A stretch of 64,000 nt of DNA from Fibrobacter succinogenes (GTDB taxonomy: Bacteria; Fibrobacterota; Fibrobacteria; Fibrobacterales; Fibrobacteraceae), in assembly GCA_902799745.1 (NCBI GenBank), contig CADCBQ010000005.1, positions 26,648 to 90,647 of the forward strand. Direction: 5' to 3'. Below are positions 1-9,815 of this stretch, piece by piece. The notes under the pieces are model-generated. The model made no database searches and had not been told where the DNA came from. It saw nothing but the letters and a program-made list of their open reading frames with translations. The position numbers and the translations under genes are program-made. The number at the start of each line of letters is the position of its first letter. Positions within the stretch are counted from its first letter, which is position 1.

Positions 1-2460
1 AATATCTATGCGGCCTTAGCGGCTGACCGTATCAAGACTTTGATGGAAGATGGGTATAGTTTTAGCAAAGCGGAAAGTTCGGCTTTTCAGGAACTGGGGG
101 TAGTTTTTGATGAGGATTTAAGTGATGTCAACCATCAGAAATTTATAGGTTGGGGACACGAAAATTCAAGCTATCTCTATTATTATGACGAAAAATTACG
201 TGGCTTGACGCCTTATGTTTATTGCAGACACGAAGTTTCGGATAGCGTCTTTTACCACGATTTCAAGGAACTTCGTGAAAGTTTTGCCGAGTCCGGCAAG
301 TTGGATTCGTCTATATCGATTCGTGCAGCCGATGCGTGGCTTTCGACATTCGAAATTATAGCTGACACATCGGTTGCTCTGTTTGCGAGCGTTTCCAGGG
401 ATGCTGTTAATCAACTGAAATGGCTTGACAAACGATTTTTTGGACAAGTTTATGGTTTAGAAATGCCTCTTTGTGGCACCGATACGGGTTCCGTGCTGAT
501 TGATGAAAAATCCAGCGTTTTTTATGGCCGCACGCTTTTGTGTGTAGAATATGTCAACTCTAAAAATACTGTAGAACGCAGGTGGCGCCTGCAAACGGCT
601 CTGGAAGATTCTATTGGAAGGTGCTTGTATCGAGATGACAAAACGGCACAATTCAATGGCACCTTGTATGAGTGCGCCTGGCTTTCGTATCTATGGCAAC
701 CCGTGCTTGATCGATCCTCTATTTTGCAGCATGTCTATGGATCATGTGATCGTGATAAGAATTGGTGGAACCGTGGGGCTTATGTCAACGATTCGCTGTT
801 TATTTGCATGAACGATGATTCTGATAGTTGGCATTGGAGCGACAAGTACGCGACGACAAAATTTACCGAAGCGGATTCTTTGTATCCTGTCGCTTTGGAC
901 GCGTGGGCGGCTGCTCAGTTTGGCCGATGCGGTTCGGCGGATTCTTTAAACGGCAAAATGAAGCAACTGGATAGCGTTTTTGTTCGGTGTGGGAATAATA
1001 GATGGAGGCAAGTAGATTCTTTGCGGTATTATTTGGGCGATTGTGCTAGTGACAATGACGAAGGTGAACATCTTGGAGCTTATTATTTTTGCGATTATTA
1101 TAATGAGGGTGATAGCGCCGTATGGGAAGAAGTTTCTGCACCAGAGTATTTCCATCAAAGTTGCCATACACGAAATCAAATTTGGCAGCATATTTATACC
1201 TATTATATTTGCCGGGTTGCAGATGCATGTATTGATTCTGATGGCTTTGTGAATCCTTCTTGCACAGTAAGGAGCGGGTATTGGCAAGAATTGGACAGTT
1301 CCGAAGTAAATCCGCCTACCATTCGCATGGCGCCTTGCGATAGGCCGCAGGCAAATTTGAAAATGGTGTACTACTCTGACGAGTTCTATGAATGTCAACA
1401 TGGTCGCTGGACTAGAGTTCCTGAGGATTCGCTGTTGCCGCCGGAAAAAGACGGTGTGATTTGTAATGATACTCGGTATGGAAAGCTGGAACGGCATGCA
1501 AACCACTACTACGCCTGTGATTCAACAAATAAGTGGAAACTGTTGGAACCCGCTGCCGAGGCACCTTATTTGTATCGTGATAGCTTGGGGGATTGCGATA
1601 CCATCGCCAATAAGGTTCTGCATTGGAGCCCCGAGACTAAAAGTTTTGTCGGCTGCACAACGCAGGATAGTGTTTCTAGTTGGGTGAACGTAAAGGTTGC
1701 GCCTAATCCCTATGAGTTGCCGTCGTCTTTTGACAAGCAGAAATTTGCGGGAGCAAGTCTAACGGATTCGGTTTACGAGGTAACGGTTGATGGTGTTGAA
1801 TATCGTTTCTTTATCAAAAAGGATCCTAGCCACCAATATCCTTATTATGAAAGGGGGTATTATCTTTTCCTAGACCACGTGAATATAGGTGAAAAGGGGT
1901 ATGGAGCTTATTTGTATTATGGACATCTCTTTTTGCGCGAAGAACGAGGGACTGATTCACTCTTGCTAACTTCTATTCAAGAAAGGAGTGCCTCGTTCGA
2001 TGATTTTTATGAGGGCTGGAAAAAACGAATCAGTAATGATAGTCGGTGCAGCGGCGATCCGTTTAAGGTTGAAGATACGAATGTCTCTGTTATTTTTTAC
2101 AATGAAAATACCTTTAATAGTTACGAAAAGACAAAATCGCTTTGCCCTGCCGGATACCATGTTCCCGACACGGCTGAATTCATGCATAACTTTAAGTATG
2201 GAACGACCATACGTTCTTACCGGAACGATTCTCCCTTAAAATGGAGCTTTGCGGTTGATCCGCCGCGCAACTTGTGCCAGTTTTCTTATGATGTTTATGC
2301 CGATGTGTTTTGGACCAGTACCGAGAAGGATTCCGATACACAGTACTGCTGTGAAGTAGTGATGATGAGGTATACAGATGAAAAAGCTCGCCGCATTGTA
2401 GAATGTCCCAAGGATTTATATCCGATGGTGCAGACACTTTGCGCTCGGGATGAAAAATAA
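1..2460 (+). CDS. FISUMP-domain Cys/Trp-repeat protein, 5' end outside window
   Basis: The reading frame is open from base 1, and its first residues (NIYAALAADRIKTL) align with an internal stretch of the next gene, so the true start and signal peptide lie upstream. The visible part is 819 residues. The middle consists of irregular units of about 30 residues with a Cys, a short spacer, a D-S/T-L/F-Y/F-x-C element and a Trp. The C-terminus carries a FISUMP-type signature (SLCPAGYHVPDTAEF, near visible residue 713), the domain named for its abundance in Fibrobacter succinogenes. By analogy with the downstream paralogue this is probably a secreted lipoprotein. Its ligand or substrate is unknown. 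The paralogue starts 9 nt downstream, so the two are probably co-transcribed. Confidence 0.8.
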   Translation, partial: NIYAALAADRIKTLMEDGYSFSKAESSAFQELGVVFDEDLSDVNHQKFIGWGHENSSYLYYYDEKLRGLTPYVYCRHEVSDSVFYHDFKELRESFAESGKLDSSISIRAADAWLSTFEIIADTSVALFASVSRDAVNQLKWLDKRFFGQVYGLEMPLCGTDTGSVLIDEKSSVFYGRTLLCVEYVNSKNTVERRWRLQTALEDSIGRCLYRDDKTAQFNGTLYECAWLSYLWQPVLDRSSILQHVYGSCDRDKNWWNRGAYVNDSLFICMNDDSDSWHWSDKYATTKFTEADSLYPVALDAWAAAQFGRCGSADSLNGKMKQLDSVFVRCGNNRWRQVDSLRYYLGDCASDNDEGEHLGAYYFCDYYNEGDSAVWEEVSAPEYFHQSCHTRNQIWQHIYTYYICRVADACIDSDGFVNPSCTVRSGYWQELDSSEVNPPTIRMAPCDRPQANLKMVYYSDEFYECQHGRWTRVPEDSLLPPEKDGVICNDTRYGKLERHANHYYACDSTNKWKLLEPAAEAPYLYRDSLGDCDTIANKVLHWSPETKSFVGCTTQDSVSSWVNVKVAPNPYELPSSFDKQKFAGASLTDSVYEVTVDGVEYRFFIKKDPSHQYPYYERGYYLFLDHVNIGEKGYGAYLYYGHLFLREERGTDSLLLTSIQERSASFDDFYEGWKKRISNDSRCSGDPFKVEDTNVSVIFYNENTFNSYEKTKSLCPAGYHVPDTAEFMHNFKYGTTIRSYRNDSPLKWSFAVDPPRNLCQFSYDVYADVFWTSTEKDSDTQYCCEVVMMRYTDEKARRIVECPKDLYPMVQTLCARDEK

Positions 2461-2469
2461 GGGGGAGGG

Positions 2470-4307
2470 ATGTTTTTTAGAAAGTTGTTTATTGCGTTGC
2501 CGCTAGCCTTGCTGTGGCTTGCAGCTTGTTCCGATGACGATAGCAGTGGGGACGTGGTTCTCCGTATCGATGAGAACGGAGAGGAATTTTCGCCCACAAA
2601 ATTGGAAGGCTCCGTAGAATACTTGCCATCGATGAAACCTGAAGCGGTAAGAGTCGTTCGTCTTGATAACAAATTGTATCCTGTGGATTCGTTTGAGCTG
2701 TCGATTGAATCTAATTATATGGACAAGTATTCCTTTCGGGATGGGCTGCGTGATTACGAAACGCCTTACATTAAGGTGGTGACGGTATTCCCGTCCGAAA
2801 AGAAAAATGAAAAAATGGAGTTTGTACAGTATGTGCGCTTGGGTAAGGATAATACGAAATTAAAGCAGAATTTCTTTGCCGCTCTTGCTGCGGAACGTAT
2901 TGAAAAACTTGTCCGGGATAAAAAATACAGCTTTGCCGAAGCCGAAGATTCTGCTATGGCGGCGTTGGGTGTCGTTTTCGATATGGATTTAAACGGTGTC
3001 AATGAGCGAAAGTATGATGGCTTGGGAACTTACGGCTATTATGGAGATCTGCTGAAAGACATGAAGCCTTATGTTTATTGCCGTCACGAAATATCGGACA
3101 GTGTTTTCTACGGTGATTTTAAAAAATTCCGCGAAACCTTTGCCGAAAAGGGAACCCTTGATTCTACTTGGATAATCAAAGCGGCAGATACTTGGCTTTC
3201 TACATTTGAAATTCTTGTGGATTCCGCAGATTATCTTTTTAAAAGCGCCTCCAGGGATACGGTTGACAATTTGGTATGGCTAGATCAGAAATTCTTTAGT
3301 CGTGCTTATGGGGTGGACCTTGGGTTGACCGCCGGGGCACAAAATGTAGTCGCGATTAAGGAAAAGAAAAGTGCTTTTTACGGGCGTAGCTTTATCAATG
3401 ATCAGCATAGAAAAAGTGGCCTCGTTACAGGTAGGTGGCGCCTTCAATCTGTCTTGGAAGATTCTTTAGGGCCATGCTTGTATGATCAAATTTATTATTA
3501 CGCTATGACGGAGAAATACATACAACATAGTGACACGCTCTATGTGTGTAGGGGCGATTATCGCAATTGGGAGGTCATTACCGAACGGGATTCCCTAATC
3601 AATCATCAGTATGGCGAATGTTCGATGAACCGTAACATGGGAATGCTCCTTTATGTACATGATTCCCTGTTTGCGTGTTTATGCGAAGGTAATCGCTGTA
3701 CCTGGAGCGACAAGTATGTAGATAGTGTGTTCACGAAAGAAGATGCCTGGTATGAATCGGTTCTCGATGCTAAGGCGACAAGCCTTTACGGAAAGTGCAC
3801 GTACGAAAATTCGGGCAAAATGCAGAAACTGGATAGCCTGTATGTCGAATGCTCCGGCAATAAATGGAATCCGATAGATTCGCTGCTGTATTACTTGGGA
3901 CATTGTTCTAGTGACAACTACAGGGGCAAGCATAATGACTCGTATTATTCCTGCCAAGGAAAATGGCCCAATATTGACGATACCACCTGGCACGAAATTT
4001 ACCCTCCTGAATATTATAACGATGAATGCGAATTGAATCGCATCGTGGAATACGACAGCTCGTATTACATTTGTGAGCGGCTTGAATGCGAAGGCGATGG
4101 CTGCTTTGCCTTTAGAACCTGGCGCAAGCTAGAAGATGCCGAAATAATTCCGCCGGTTGTTTGCAACGACTCTTTGTTTGGCGAAATAAAAAGAAACGGA
4201 AGCGATTATTTCCGCTGCGACACAGACTTTGAAAGGCTCAGCGCATTGTAGAGTGCCCCAAGGATTTGTACCCCATGGTGCAAACCATGTGTGTACAAGA
4301 CGAGTGA
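2470..4307 (+). pseudogene. Paralogous lipoprotein with FISUMP domain deleted and frame lost
   Basis: An ATG follows a purine-rich ribosome site (GGGGGAGGG). The product begins with a lipoprotein signal ending LWLAAC, with lipobox Cys20 followed by Asp and Ser. It aligns along its length with the preceding protein. The frame stops at 4251 after 593 residues, but bases 4234-4307, read one frame over, encode RIVECPKDLYPMVQT, the exact C-terminal tail of the paralogue. About 0.8 kb present in the paralogue (from its CNDTRYG unit through the FISUMP domain) is therefore missing, and the junction near 4230 is out of frame. Either the gene decayed recently or an assembly collapsed between similar copies. 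The truncated 593-residue product could still be made. Confidence 0.75.
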
Positions 4308-4318
4308 TGTTTATAGTG

Positions 4319-5473
4319 TTATTTCTTCTTTAACGCGAGAATTCGCTTGACGCTTTCGTCGATGCGGGTTTCTTTTATGTCGCCATTTTCAACTGCCTTG
4401 ACGACAGCATCGAATACCTGCGTGAATTCGCGGGAGCAAAGCACTACGTCGACGCCAGCCTGAATCGACTTGATTGCGGCTTCGGTGTTGCCGAATTGCG
4501 TGGTGATGGCGCCCATGTCCATGGCGTCGGTCACGATGACTCCATTGAAGCCGAGTTCGCCGCGGAGCTTGTCTTGCAGAATGACCGGTGAAAGCGTTGC
4601 GGGCAGTTCGTTGCCGGTGACTTTCGGGGCTGCGATGTGTGCGGTCATAATCATCTGGGCGCCTGCCTTGATGCCGGCTTTGAACGGGATCATTTCGCAT
4701 GTGAGCATTTCTTCCCAAGTCTTGTTGGTTTCGGCGTAGCCGGAATGCGTATCGGTTTTTACGTCGCCGTGGCCGGGGAAGTGCTTGAGCGTGCCGATAA
4801 TGCCTGCGGAATCGAGTCCGTTCAGGTAGCTTACCACGAATTCGGCGGCGGTCTCGGGATCATCCGAGAAGGCGCGCGCTCCGATGACGATGTTTTCGGG
4901 ATTCGTGTTCACGTCGGCGACCGGGGCGTAGTCGATGTCGAAGCCGTATTCCTTGATGTAGCTCCCGATGGTGAATGCGGCTTTATAGGCTTCGTTCGGG
5001 TCGCCGCTTTTGGCGATGGCGGCCATGCTTTCGTACTTGGGAACATCAAAGTTTTCGTTGTTCGCGATGCGAGCGACGCGGCCGCCTTCTTCGTCAATGG
5101 CGAGGAATGGTGAACCGTTCAGTTTCCTGATTTCTGCGATGAAAGCTTCAAGCTGCGATTCGTCTACAATGTTATGGGCGTAAAGGATCATGCCGCCGAT
5201 GGGGTAGTCCTTGTTGATGGCGAGCATGGTTTCGTTCACTTTCTGCAGCTTGTAATCTGGAAGTTCCGCGTATTCGTTCCAATGGATGCTCGTGTCCAGC
5301 GCTTCGGGGCGTACAAAGAACATCTGTCCCACTTTTTCGCGGAGCGTCATCTTGCTTACATCAATCGATGCACCCTCTTTGCCTGAATCATCAGGAGCTG
5401 ACGACGAAGAATCGTCACTGCAGGCGGCAAGGAGCATCATCGCCGCGATTGCACTCATTTTCTTGAAATCCAT
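4319..5473 (-). CDS. Glycoside hydrolase family 3 lipoprotein (NagZ-like beta-N-acetylhexosaminidase)
   Basis: The sequence KHFPGHGD near residue 230 followed by DTHSGY matches the NagZ-type GH3 loop that carries the catalytic His. VTDAMDMGAI near residue 315 carries the GH3 nucleophile Asp. This is the single-domain GH3 architecture of beta-N-acetylglucosaminidases acting on peptidoglycan fragments. The ATG at 5473 has a GAGG site at the right distance; a GTG two codons upstream is less likely. The N-terminus is a lipoprotein signal with Cys18 followed by SDDSSSS, so the enzyme should be membrane-anchored outside the cytoplasm, whereas E. coli NagZ is cytoplasmic. An LD-carboxypeptidase-like lipoprotein lies just upstream in the same direction (15-nt gap). 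The true substrate could be another beta-linked sugar. Confidence 0.82.
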   Translation of the reverse strand: MDFKKMSAIAAMMLLAACSDDSSSSAPDDSGKEGASIDVSKMTLREKVGQMFFVRPEALDTSIHWNEYAELPDYKLQKVNETMLAINKDYPIGGMILYAHNIVDESQLEAFIAEIRKLNGSPFLAIDEEGGRVARIANNENFDVPKYESMAAIAKSGDPNEAYKAAFTIGSYIKEYGFDIDYAPVADVNTNPENIVIGARAFSDDPETAAEFVVSYLNGLDSAGIIGTLKHFPGHGDVKTDTHSGYAETNKTWEEMLTCEMIPFKAGIKAGAQMIMTAHIAAPKVTGNELPATLSPVILQDKLRGELGFNGVIVTDAMDMGAITTQFGNTEAAIKSIQAGVDVVLCSREFTQVFDAVVKAVENGDIKETRIDESVKRILALKKK

Positions 5474-5487
5474 AAACACCTCGTTAA

Positions 5488-6621
5488 TTATTCAATGTCG
5501 AAAATTTTACCCGAAAGCATCAGACGAATTGCCTTCGAAAGGGCTGTTTTGTTTGTAAGTTTGTCTGTATCGACTTCCTTCTTTTCGCCACCAATATCAA
5601 AGGCGAGCGTGGCGCCGTTGTCGCTTACATCCATCTTGACTTTTGCGCCCATCACGAGCGGCAAGTTCACGTCGTCGTGACCGGCGGGGAATCCACACAT
5701 CACAGGAATGTCGTATTTCTTGAGGTAGCTCGAAAGCATGGCCTCGGTACTTTCGTAATCAAGATCGGTGCCGGAATCCACGAACTCGCCGAGAATCACG
5801 CCGCGCACGTTTTCCATGACGCCGTGCAGTTCAATAGAATGGAACATACGGTCGATGTTGCGAAGGTTTTCGCCGATTTCTTCCATAAACAAGATGATTC
5901 CGTCGTTCTGGAAAATATCGATGTCGCTTGTGCCAATGAGCGGCACGAAGGTGGTCATGTTGCCGCCTACGAGAATGCCTTCGGCTTTACCCTTTTGGTT
6001 GTATTTGTGCTTGGGTACCTTGTAAGTCGGCACTTCGCCTTTGAGTAAGTCGCGCAGGAGCGTGCTGTTGTCGTCTTTGCCTGCGGTCTTGGCGATGCTT
6101 GAACTCATGGTGCCGTGAATGCTCATGACGCCTGCCTTGGTCTGCATGGCGTGCAGCGTGGTGATGTCGCTATAGCCAATAAGCCACTTGGGATTCTTTT
6201 TCACAAGTTTCGGGTCAATGAGGTCGACCAGTTGAATGGTGCCGTAGCCGCCACGGTTAGCAAGGATTGCCTTGATGCTTGTGTCCTTGAGGGCGGTAAT
6301 AAAGTCTTCGGCGCGTTCTTCGGCGGTGCCGGCGTATTTGCCCGCGTCGAGTTTGTCTACGTTCTTGCCGATAACGGGCGTGAATCCCCAGTCCTTGATG
6401 ACGTCGGCGGTCTTTTGAATGTTGGAATCGGGCGTGGTGTACGAGGGTGAAATCAATGCGATTTTGTCGCCTTTCTTGAGGAAGGCCGGCGCGGTGCATT
6501 CGGCAAGAGGCTCAATATTCGGTTGGTCTGCGGCATTGCTGCTGGAACTGTCGTCGCTACAGGCGGAAAGGAAACATAGGGCAACAATAGCACTGAATGT
6601 GCCAATTTTTTTAATATCCAT
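5488..6621 (-). CDS. LD-carboxypeptidase-like lipoprotein (peptidase family S66)
   Basis: Family S66 features are visible: NRGGYG near residue 120, GYSD with the presumed nucleophile Ser near 150, and PAGHDDVNLPL with the presumed catalytic His near 312. S66 enzymes (LdcA, MccF) cleave L,D bonds, classically removing the terminal D-Ala from murein tetrapeptides during recycling. The ATG at 6621 has a GGAG site 6-7 nt upstream; the upstream TTG is not preferred. The first 21 residues form a lipoprotein signal (CFLSAC then SDDSSSS), so the enzyme is predicted to be anchored outside the cytoplasm although LdcA is normally cytosolic. It sits directly upstream of the GH3 lipoprotein, and together they could process peptidoglycan fragments. 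A MccF-like immunity role cannot be excluded. Confidence 0.82.
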   Translation of the reverse strand: MDIKKIGTFSAIVALCFLSACSDDSSSSNAADQPNIEPLAECTAPAFLKKGDKIALISPSYTTPDSNIQKTADVIKDWGFTPVIGKNVDKLDAGKYAGTAEERAEDFITALKDTSIKAILANRGGYGTIQLVDLIDPKLVKKNPKWLIGYSDITTLHAMQTKAGVMSIHGTMSSSIAKTAGKDDNSTLLRDLLKGEVPTYKVPKHKYNQKGKAEGILVGGNMTTFVPLIGTSDIDIFQNDGIILFMEEIGENLRNIDRMFHSIELHGVMENVRGVILGEFVDSGTDLDYESTEAMLSSYLKKYDIPVMCGFPAGHDDVNLPLVMGAKVKMDVSDNGATLAFDIGGEKKEVDTDKLTNKTALSKAIRLMLSGKIFDIE

Positions 6622-6736
6622 AATTTTCTCCAATTCTTGTGGGGGAAAATAAAAAAAATTCCTTTTTCGGTAACACTTTTGATTTGGCCAAGTGTTTTAA
6701 TTATGTAATTTTGAAGAAACCCTTTTGTGGAAAGTT

Positions 6737-7573
6737 ATGAAACGACTGAAATTATTACCGTTGACGCTTGTCGTGATGCTCCTTTCGGGGGTGGCGTTTG
6801 CCGACCGCGACGCTGAAATTCGCGATTTGAAGCTGGAAAAAGACAAGCTGAATTCCGAAATCCAGAAATTGAACCGCCAGATTGCCTCGACCGATTCGAT
6901 GCTCAAGGCGGACGATTCCCGCTACAAGACGTTGCAGGCTCGTTACAAGGCCGACACGGAACGCCGTCGTAGCGAAATCGATACCTTGAATGCCAAAATC
7001 AAGAACGTGGCTGCTGAACTCCAGACGGAACGCAACAAGCAGGCCCGCGCCAAGAACAAGAGCGACAATGTGGCGTCCAAGCGTAAGGCGCTGCGCGAAG
7101 AACTCGCGGGCATCAGCAAGCGTTTAGAAGCTCAAGTCGCACAGACGCTCCCGTGGGAACGCGAAAGCAGACTTGACCGCGTCAAATCGCTCACCCGCGA
7201 TATCGAAAGCGGTAACGCCAGCGAAGAAGAAGCCTTTTCTCGCCTGAAATCGCTTGTTGCCGAAGAAACCAAGTTCGGTGATGAAGTGGCAATCATCAAT
7301 AGCCCGCTGACCCGTAAAGACGGCGAACTCATTAACGCGGCGATTCTGCGCATCGGTAACCAGTGGATGGTTTACAGCGACGACAACGGCACCGTTTTCG
7401 GAACGCTTGTGCGCAAGATGGTGGACGGCAAGATTACCTACGAATGGAACGAAGACTTGAATTTGGAAGAACGTGCTGCGGTAAAGCTCGCACTTGACGT
7501 GAAGCAGGCGAAAAAGCCGCCTCAGGTTGTGAAGCTGCCCGTAAGCCTTTCTGTGGTGGGGGGTGAAAGATGA
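6737..7573 (+). CDS. DUF3450-type periplasmic coiled-coil protein, first gene of TonB operon
   Basis: The protein has 278 residues, with a signal peptide ending GVAFA, then about 120 residues of heptad-rich coiled coil, and a C-terminal globular part (AAILRIGNQWMVYSDDNG). This matches DUF3450 proteins, which precede exbB-like genes in TtpC-type TonB operons of Vibrio and Shewanella. The ATG at 6737 puts the signal peptide in register; a TTG 12 nt upstream is also open. A possible promoter (TTGGCC, 16 nt, TAATTT) lies at 6684-6711. The gene overlaps the next by 4 nt, so translation is coupled. It is inferred to be an accessory periplasmic subunit of the energy transducer. Confidence 0.75.
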   Translation: MKRLKLLPLTLVVMLLSGVAFADRDAEIRDLKLEKDKLNSEIQKLNRQIASTDSMLKADDSRYKTLQARYKADTERRRSEIDTLNAKIKNVAAELQTERNKQARAKNKSDNVASKRKALREELAGISKRLEAQVAQTLPWERESRLDRVKSLTRDIESGNASEEEAFSRLKSLVAEETKFGDEVAIINSPLTRKDGELINAAILRIGNQWMVYSDDNGTVFGTLVRKMVDGKITYEWNEDLNLEERAAVKLALDVKQAKKPPQVVKLPVSLSVVGGER

Positions 7574-9123
7574 TTTTGAATAAGAATGTTGCATTGTGCG
7601 CCTTGATGATTTCGGCGACTTCTGCTTTTGCGTGGCCGTGGTCGGGTTCGGGTGAAAGCAAGGCTTCTGCCGAAGACCAGGCCCGAATCAAGGATTCCCT
7701 GCAGACCGAAGAAGTTCGCAACTTGCAGCGCGAAGTAGAGGCTTTGACCCGCATTCGCCTGCAGAAGGCCGATTCGCTTGAAAAGCTTGAAGCCGAACAC
7801 TGGCGCAAGCGTTATGCCGAATCCCAGCTGACCGAAGAACACCAGGCGGCATCGCGCGAACTGGATGCCCGCTATTCCAAGCTTTCGACAGATCTTGGCC
7901 GCGTGAGCGAAGAAGTCGCGGCAAGCAAGAGCCTGACCGAAGAAGCCGAAGAAAAGGCGCAGTCCGAAGAATCGGCCTACGATGCATTGAATACGCAGGT
8001 GAAGCTTTCGATCGACAAGACGCTTGGCGATGCCATGGGCGATTATCCGGTGGGCATGAACGGTCGTTTGATTCGCCTGAAACAAGCCTCTAACGAAGCC
8101 GAAAAGGCGACGCCGAATACGATTGGTGCGGTGCAGAGCTACATGGACGATTTGCTGATCCGCCATGAATTGACTTATACGCAGTTCTACGGTCGCGAAA
8201 CTTCTCAGGTGGGTAACCGCCCCGATGTGAACGTGAACCGTTTGCGCTTGGGCACCGTGTTCCTCGGCGAAGTCGCACAGGACAATGGCGATGTGCAGGC
8301 ATTGCTCCGCTCTGGCGCCTTGCAGGGTAAGGTGTTCGAATGGAATGCGACGCTCCCGCCCGAAATGGCCGGTAACGTGAAGCAGGCTGTGGTGCAGGCT
8401 GGTTCTGCTGGCGAAAGTGCTTCGCCGACGGTCGTGATTCCGCTGGATGTTCTCCAGAATAAGGCAATCAAGAATGCGATTACCGACACCAAGGAACTCA
8501 CGATGACCGAACAGTTCAAGGAATTCTTCAAGAAGGGCGGTATCGTGATGTACCCGCTCATGCTGGTGGCGATCTTTGCGTTGCTCCTTTGCTTAGAACG
8601 CTTCTTGGTGTTGACTTTCCGCGGACATTTGGGCCGCCGCTTCTTGAAAAAGTTGAATGCGCTTGTCAAGGAATCCCGTTACGAAGACGCTGCGAATCTT
8701 TGCCTGAAAAAGGAAACGAGCCTTTCGCTGGTGCTGTTTGCGGTGCTGAACCGTGCACGCGACAAGCGCGAAGACGCCGAGCGCTCTCTGCAAGAAGCGA
8801 TGCTCCGTGAACAGCCAAAATTGGAACGCCGCATGGGCCTGTTGGCTGCAATGGGTACGATAGCTCCACTGCTTGGCTTGCTCGGTACGGTGACCGGTAT
8901 CATTACGCTCTTTACCGTGATTACCGAAGTCGGTACGAATGACGCACGCGTTTTGGCAGGCGGTATTTCCGAAGCCCTGGTGACGACGGAAACGGGCCTT
9001 GTGATTGCCATTCCGGTGATGATTTTGCACGGCCTCTTGAGCGAAAAGATTGAAAAGGTCACGAGCGAAATGTATGTGCAGAGTACCTCGCTGTTGAACA
9101 GAATTTTCGGGAAGGAAGCGTAA
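7570..9123 (+). CDS. MotA/TolQ/ExbB proton-channel protein with long periplasmic N-terminus (TtpC-like)
   Basis: The product has 517 residues, more than twice the length of ordinary ExbB. A signal peptide (ending SAFA) leads a coiled-coil domain of about 300 residues. A transmembrane segment follows near 325-350 (GGIVMYPLMLVAIFALLL), and then the MotA/TolQ/ExbB core with AAMGTIAPLLGLLGTVTGI near 430 and a final helix. This is the architecture of TtpC, an extra proton-channel-family subunit needed by Vibrio TonB2 systems. It overlaps the DUF3450 gene and lies 6 nt before a normal-size exbB, consistent with one complex in the inner membrane. Confidence 0.85.
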   Translation: MILNKNVALCALMISATSAFAWPWSGSGESKASAEDQARIKDSLQTEEVRNLQREVEALTRIRLQKADSLEKLEAEHWRKRYAESQLTEEHQAASRELDARYSKLSTDLGRVSEEVAASKSLTEEAEEKAQSEESAYDALNTQVKLSIDKTLGDAMGDYPVGMNGRLIRLKQASNEAEKATPNTIGAVQSYMDDLLIRHELTYTQFYGRETSQVGNRPDVNVNRLRLGTVFLGEVAQDNGDVQALLRSGALQGKVFEWNATLPPEMAGNVKQAVVQAGSAGESASPTVVIPLDVLQNKAIKNAITDTKELTMTEQFKEFFKKGGIVMYPLMLVAIFALLLCLERFLVLTFRGHLGRRFLKKLNALVKESRYEDAANLCLKKETSLSLVLFAVLNRARDKREDAERSLQEAMLREQPKLERRMGLLAAMGTIAPLLGLLGTVTGIITLFTVITEVGTNDARVLAGGISEALVTTETGLVIAIPVMILHGLLSEKIEKVTSEMYVQSTSLLNRIFGKEA

Positions 9124-9129
9124 GCGGGC

Positions 9130-9813
9130 ATGTCTAACACCCATTACATATTCCTGGAGTCTCTGCAGAACACTTACCAGGCGGGCGGCGTGGTCATGCT
9201 CCCGATCCTCTTGGCAGGCGTTATCGGATTCTACTTCCTGTTTTCGAGCTGGTTCCGCATCGGGAGTGACTTCTTCCGCGCCGACATTCACAGGGTCATC
9301 AAGCGTATGCGTCTTGACTTGAACGGTGGTAACGAAGAATACGAAAAGAATGCTGAACCCCCGAGCGTCGAAAAGGCGTTGCGCAGGCTTCGCAAGCGTG
9401 GCGGACTTTTGGGTCGCGAGCTGAGCTATGCCATCGATGTGGCGAAGGAAAACCCTGAAGGATTCCGCGACTACATGCAAGTGCGTCTCGCCAAGACGGT
9501 GCGCTACATGGAGCAAGGAAACCACATTGTGTCTGTGATGGCCTCGGCCGCACCGCTCCTGGGTTTGCTTGGTACCGTGACGGGCATGGTCTCGACCTTC
9601 GAAGTGATTACGCTTTACGGAAACCAGAACCCGGTGCTCATGGCCGATGGCATTTCCGAAGCGTTGATCTCGACGCAGAGTGGCTTGCTTGTGGCATTCC
9701 CGCTCACGCTTTTGAAACAGCGCCTGGATGAACGTGTTGAAATTTTGCGCCAGAAGATGGAACTCGGCGCGACTGTGATTGAAAACTATTTTGTGGAAAA
9801 GGCTGAAGGCTAG
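9130..9813 (+). CDS. exbB: ExbB/TolQ-type proton channel subunit
   Basis: The 227-residue product has three predicted transmembrane regions: near 15-42 (GGVVMLPILLAGVIGFYFL), 138-160 (ASAAPLLGLLGTVTGMVS) and about 175-200. The last two carry the conserved Gly-rich motif of the MotA/TolQ/ExbB family. With ExbD it forms the proton channel that energises TonB. It is the second ExbB-family gene in the operon, and the two are not redundant copies because only the upstream one has the periplasmic extension. exbD begins 2 nt after its stop. Confidence 0.88.
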   Translation: MSNTHYIFLESLQNTYQAGGVVMLPILLAGVIGFYFLFSSWFRIGSDFFRADIHRVIKRMRLDLNGGNEEYEKNAEPPSVEKALRRLRKRGGLLGRELSYAIDVAKENPEGFRDYMQVRLAKTVRYMEQGNHIVSVMASAAPLLGLLGTVTGMVSTFEVITLYGNQNPVLMADGISEALISTQSGLLVAFPLTLLKQRLDERVEILRQKMELGATVIENYFVEKAEG

Positions 9814-9815
9814 TT

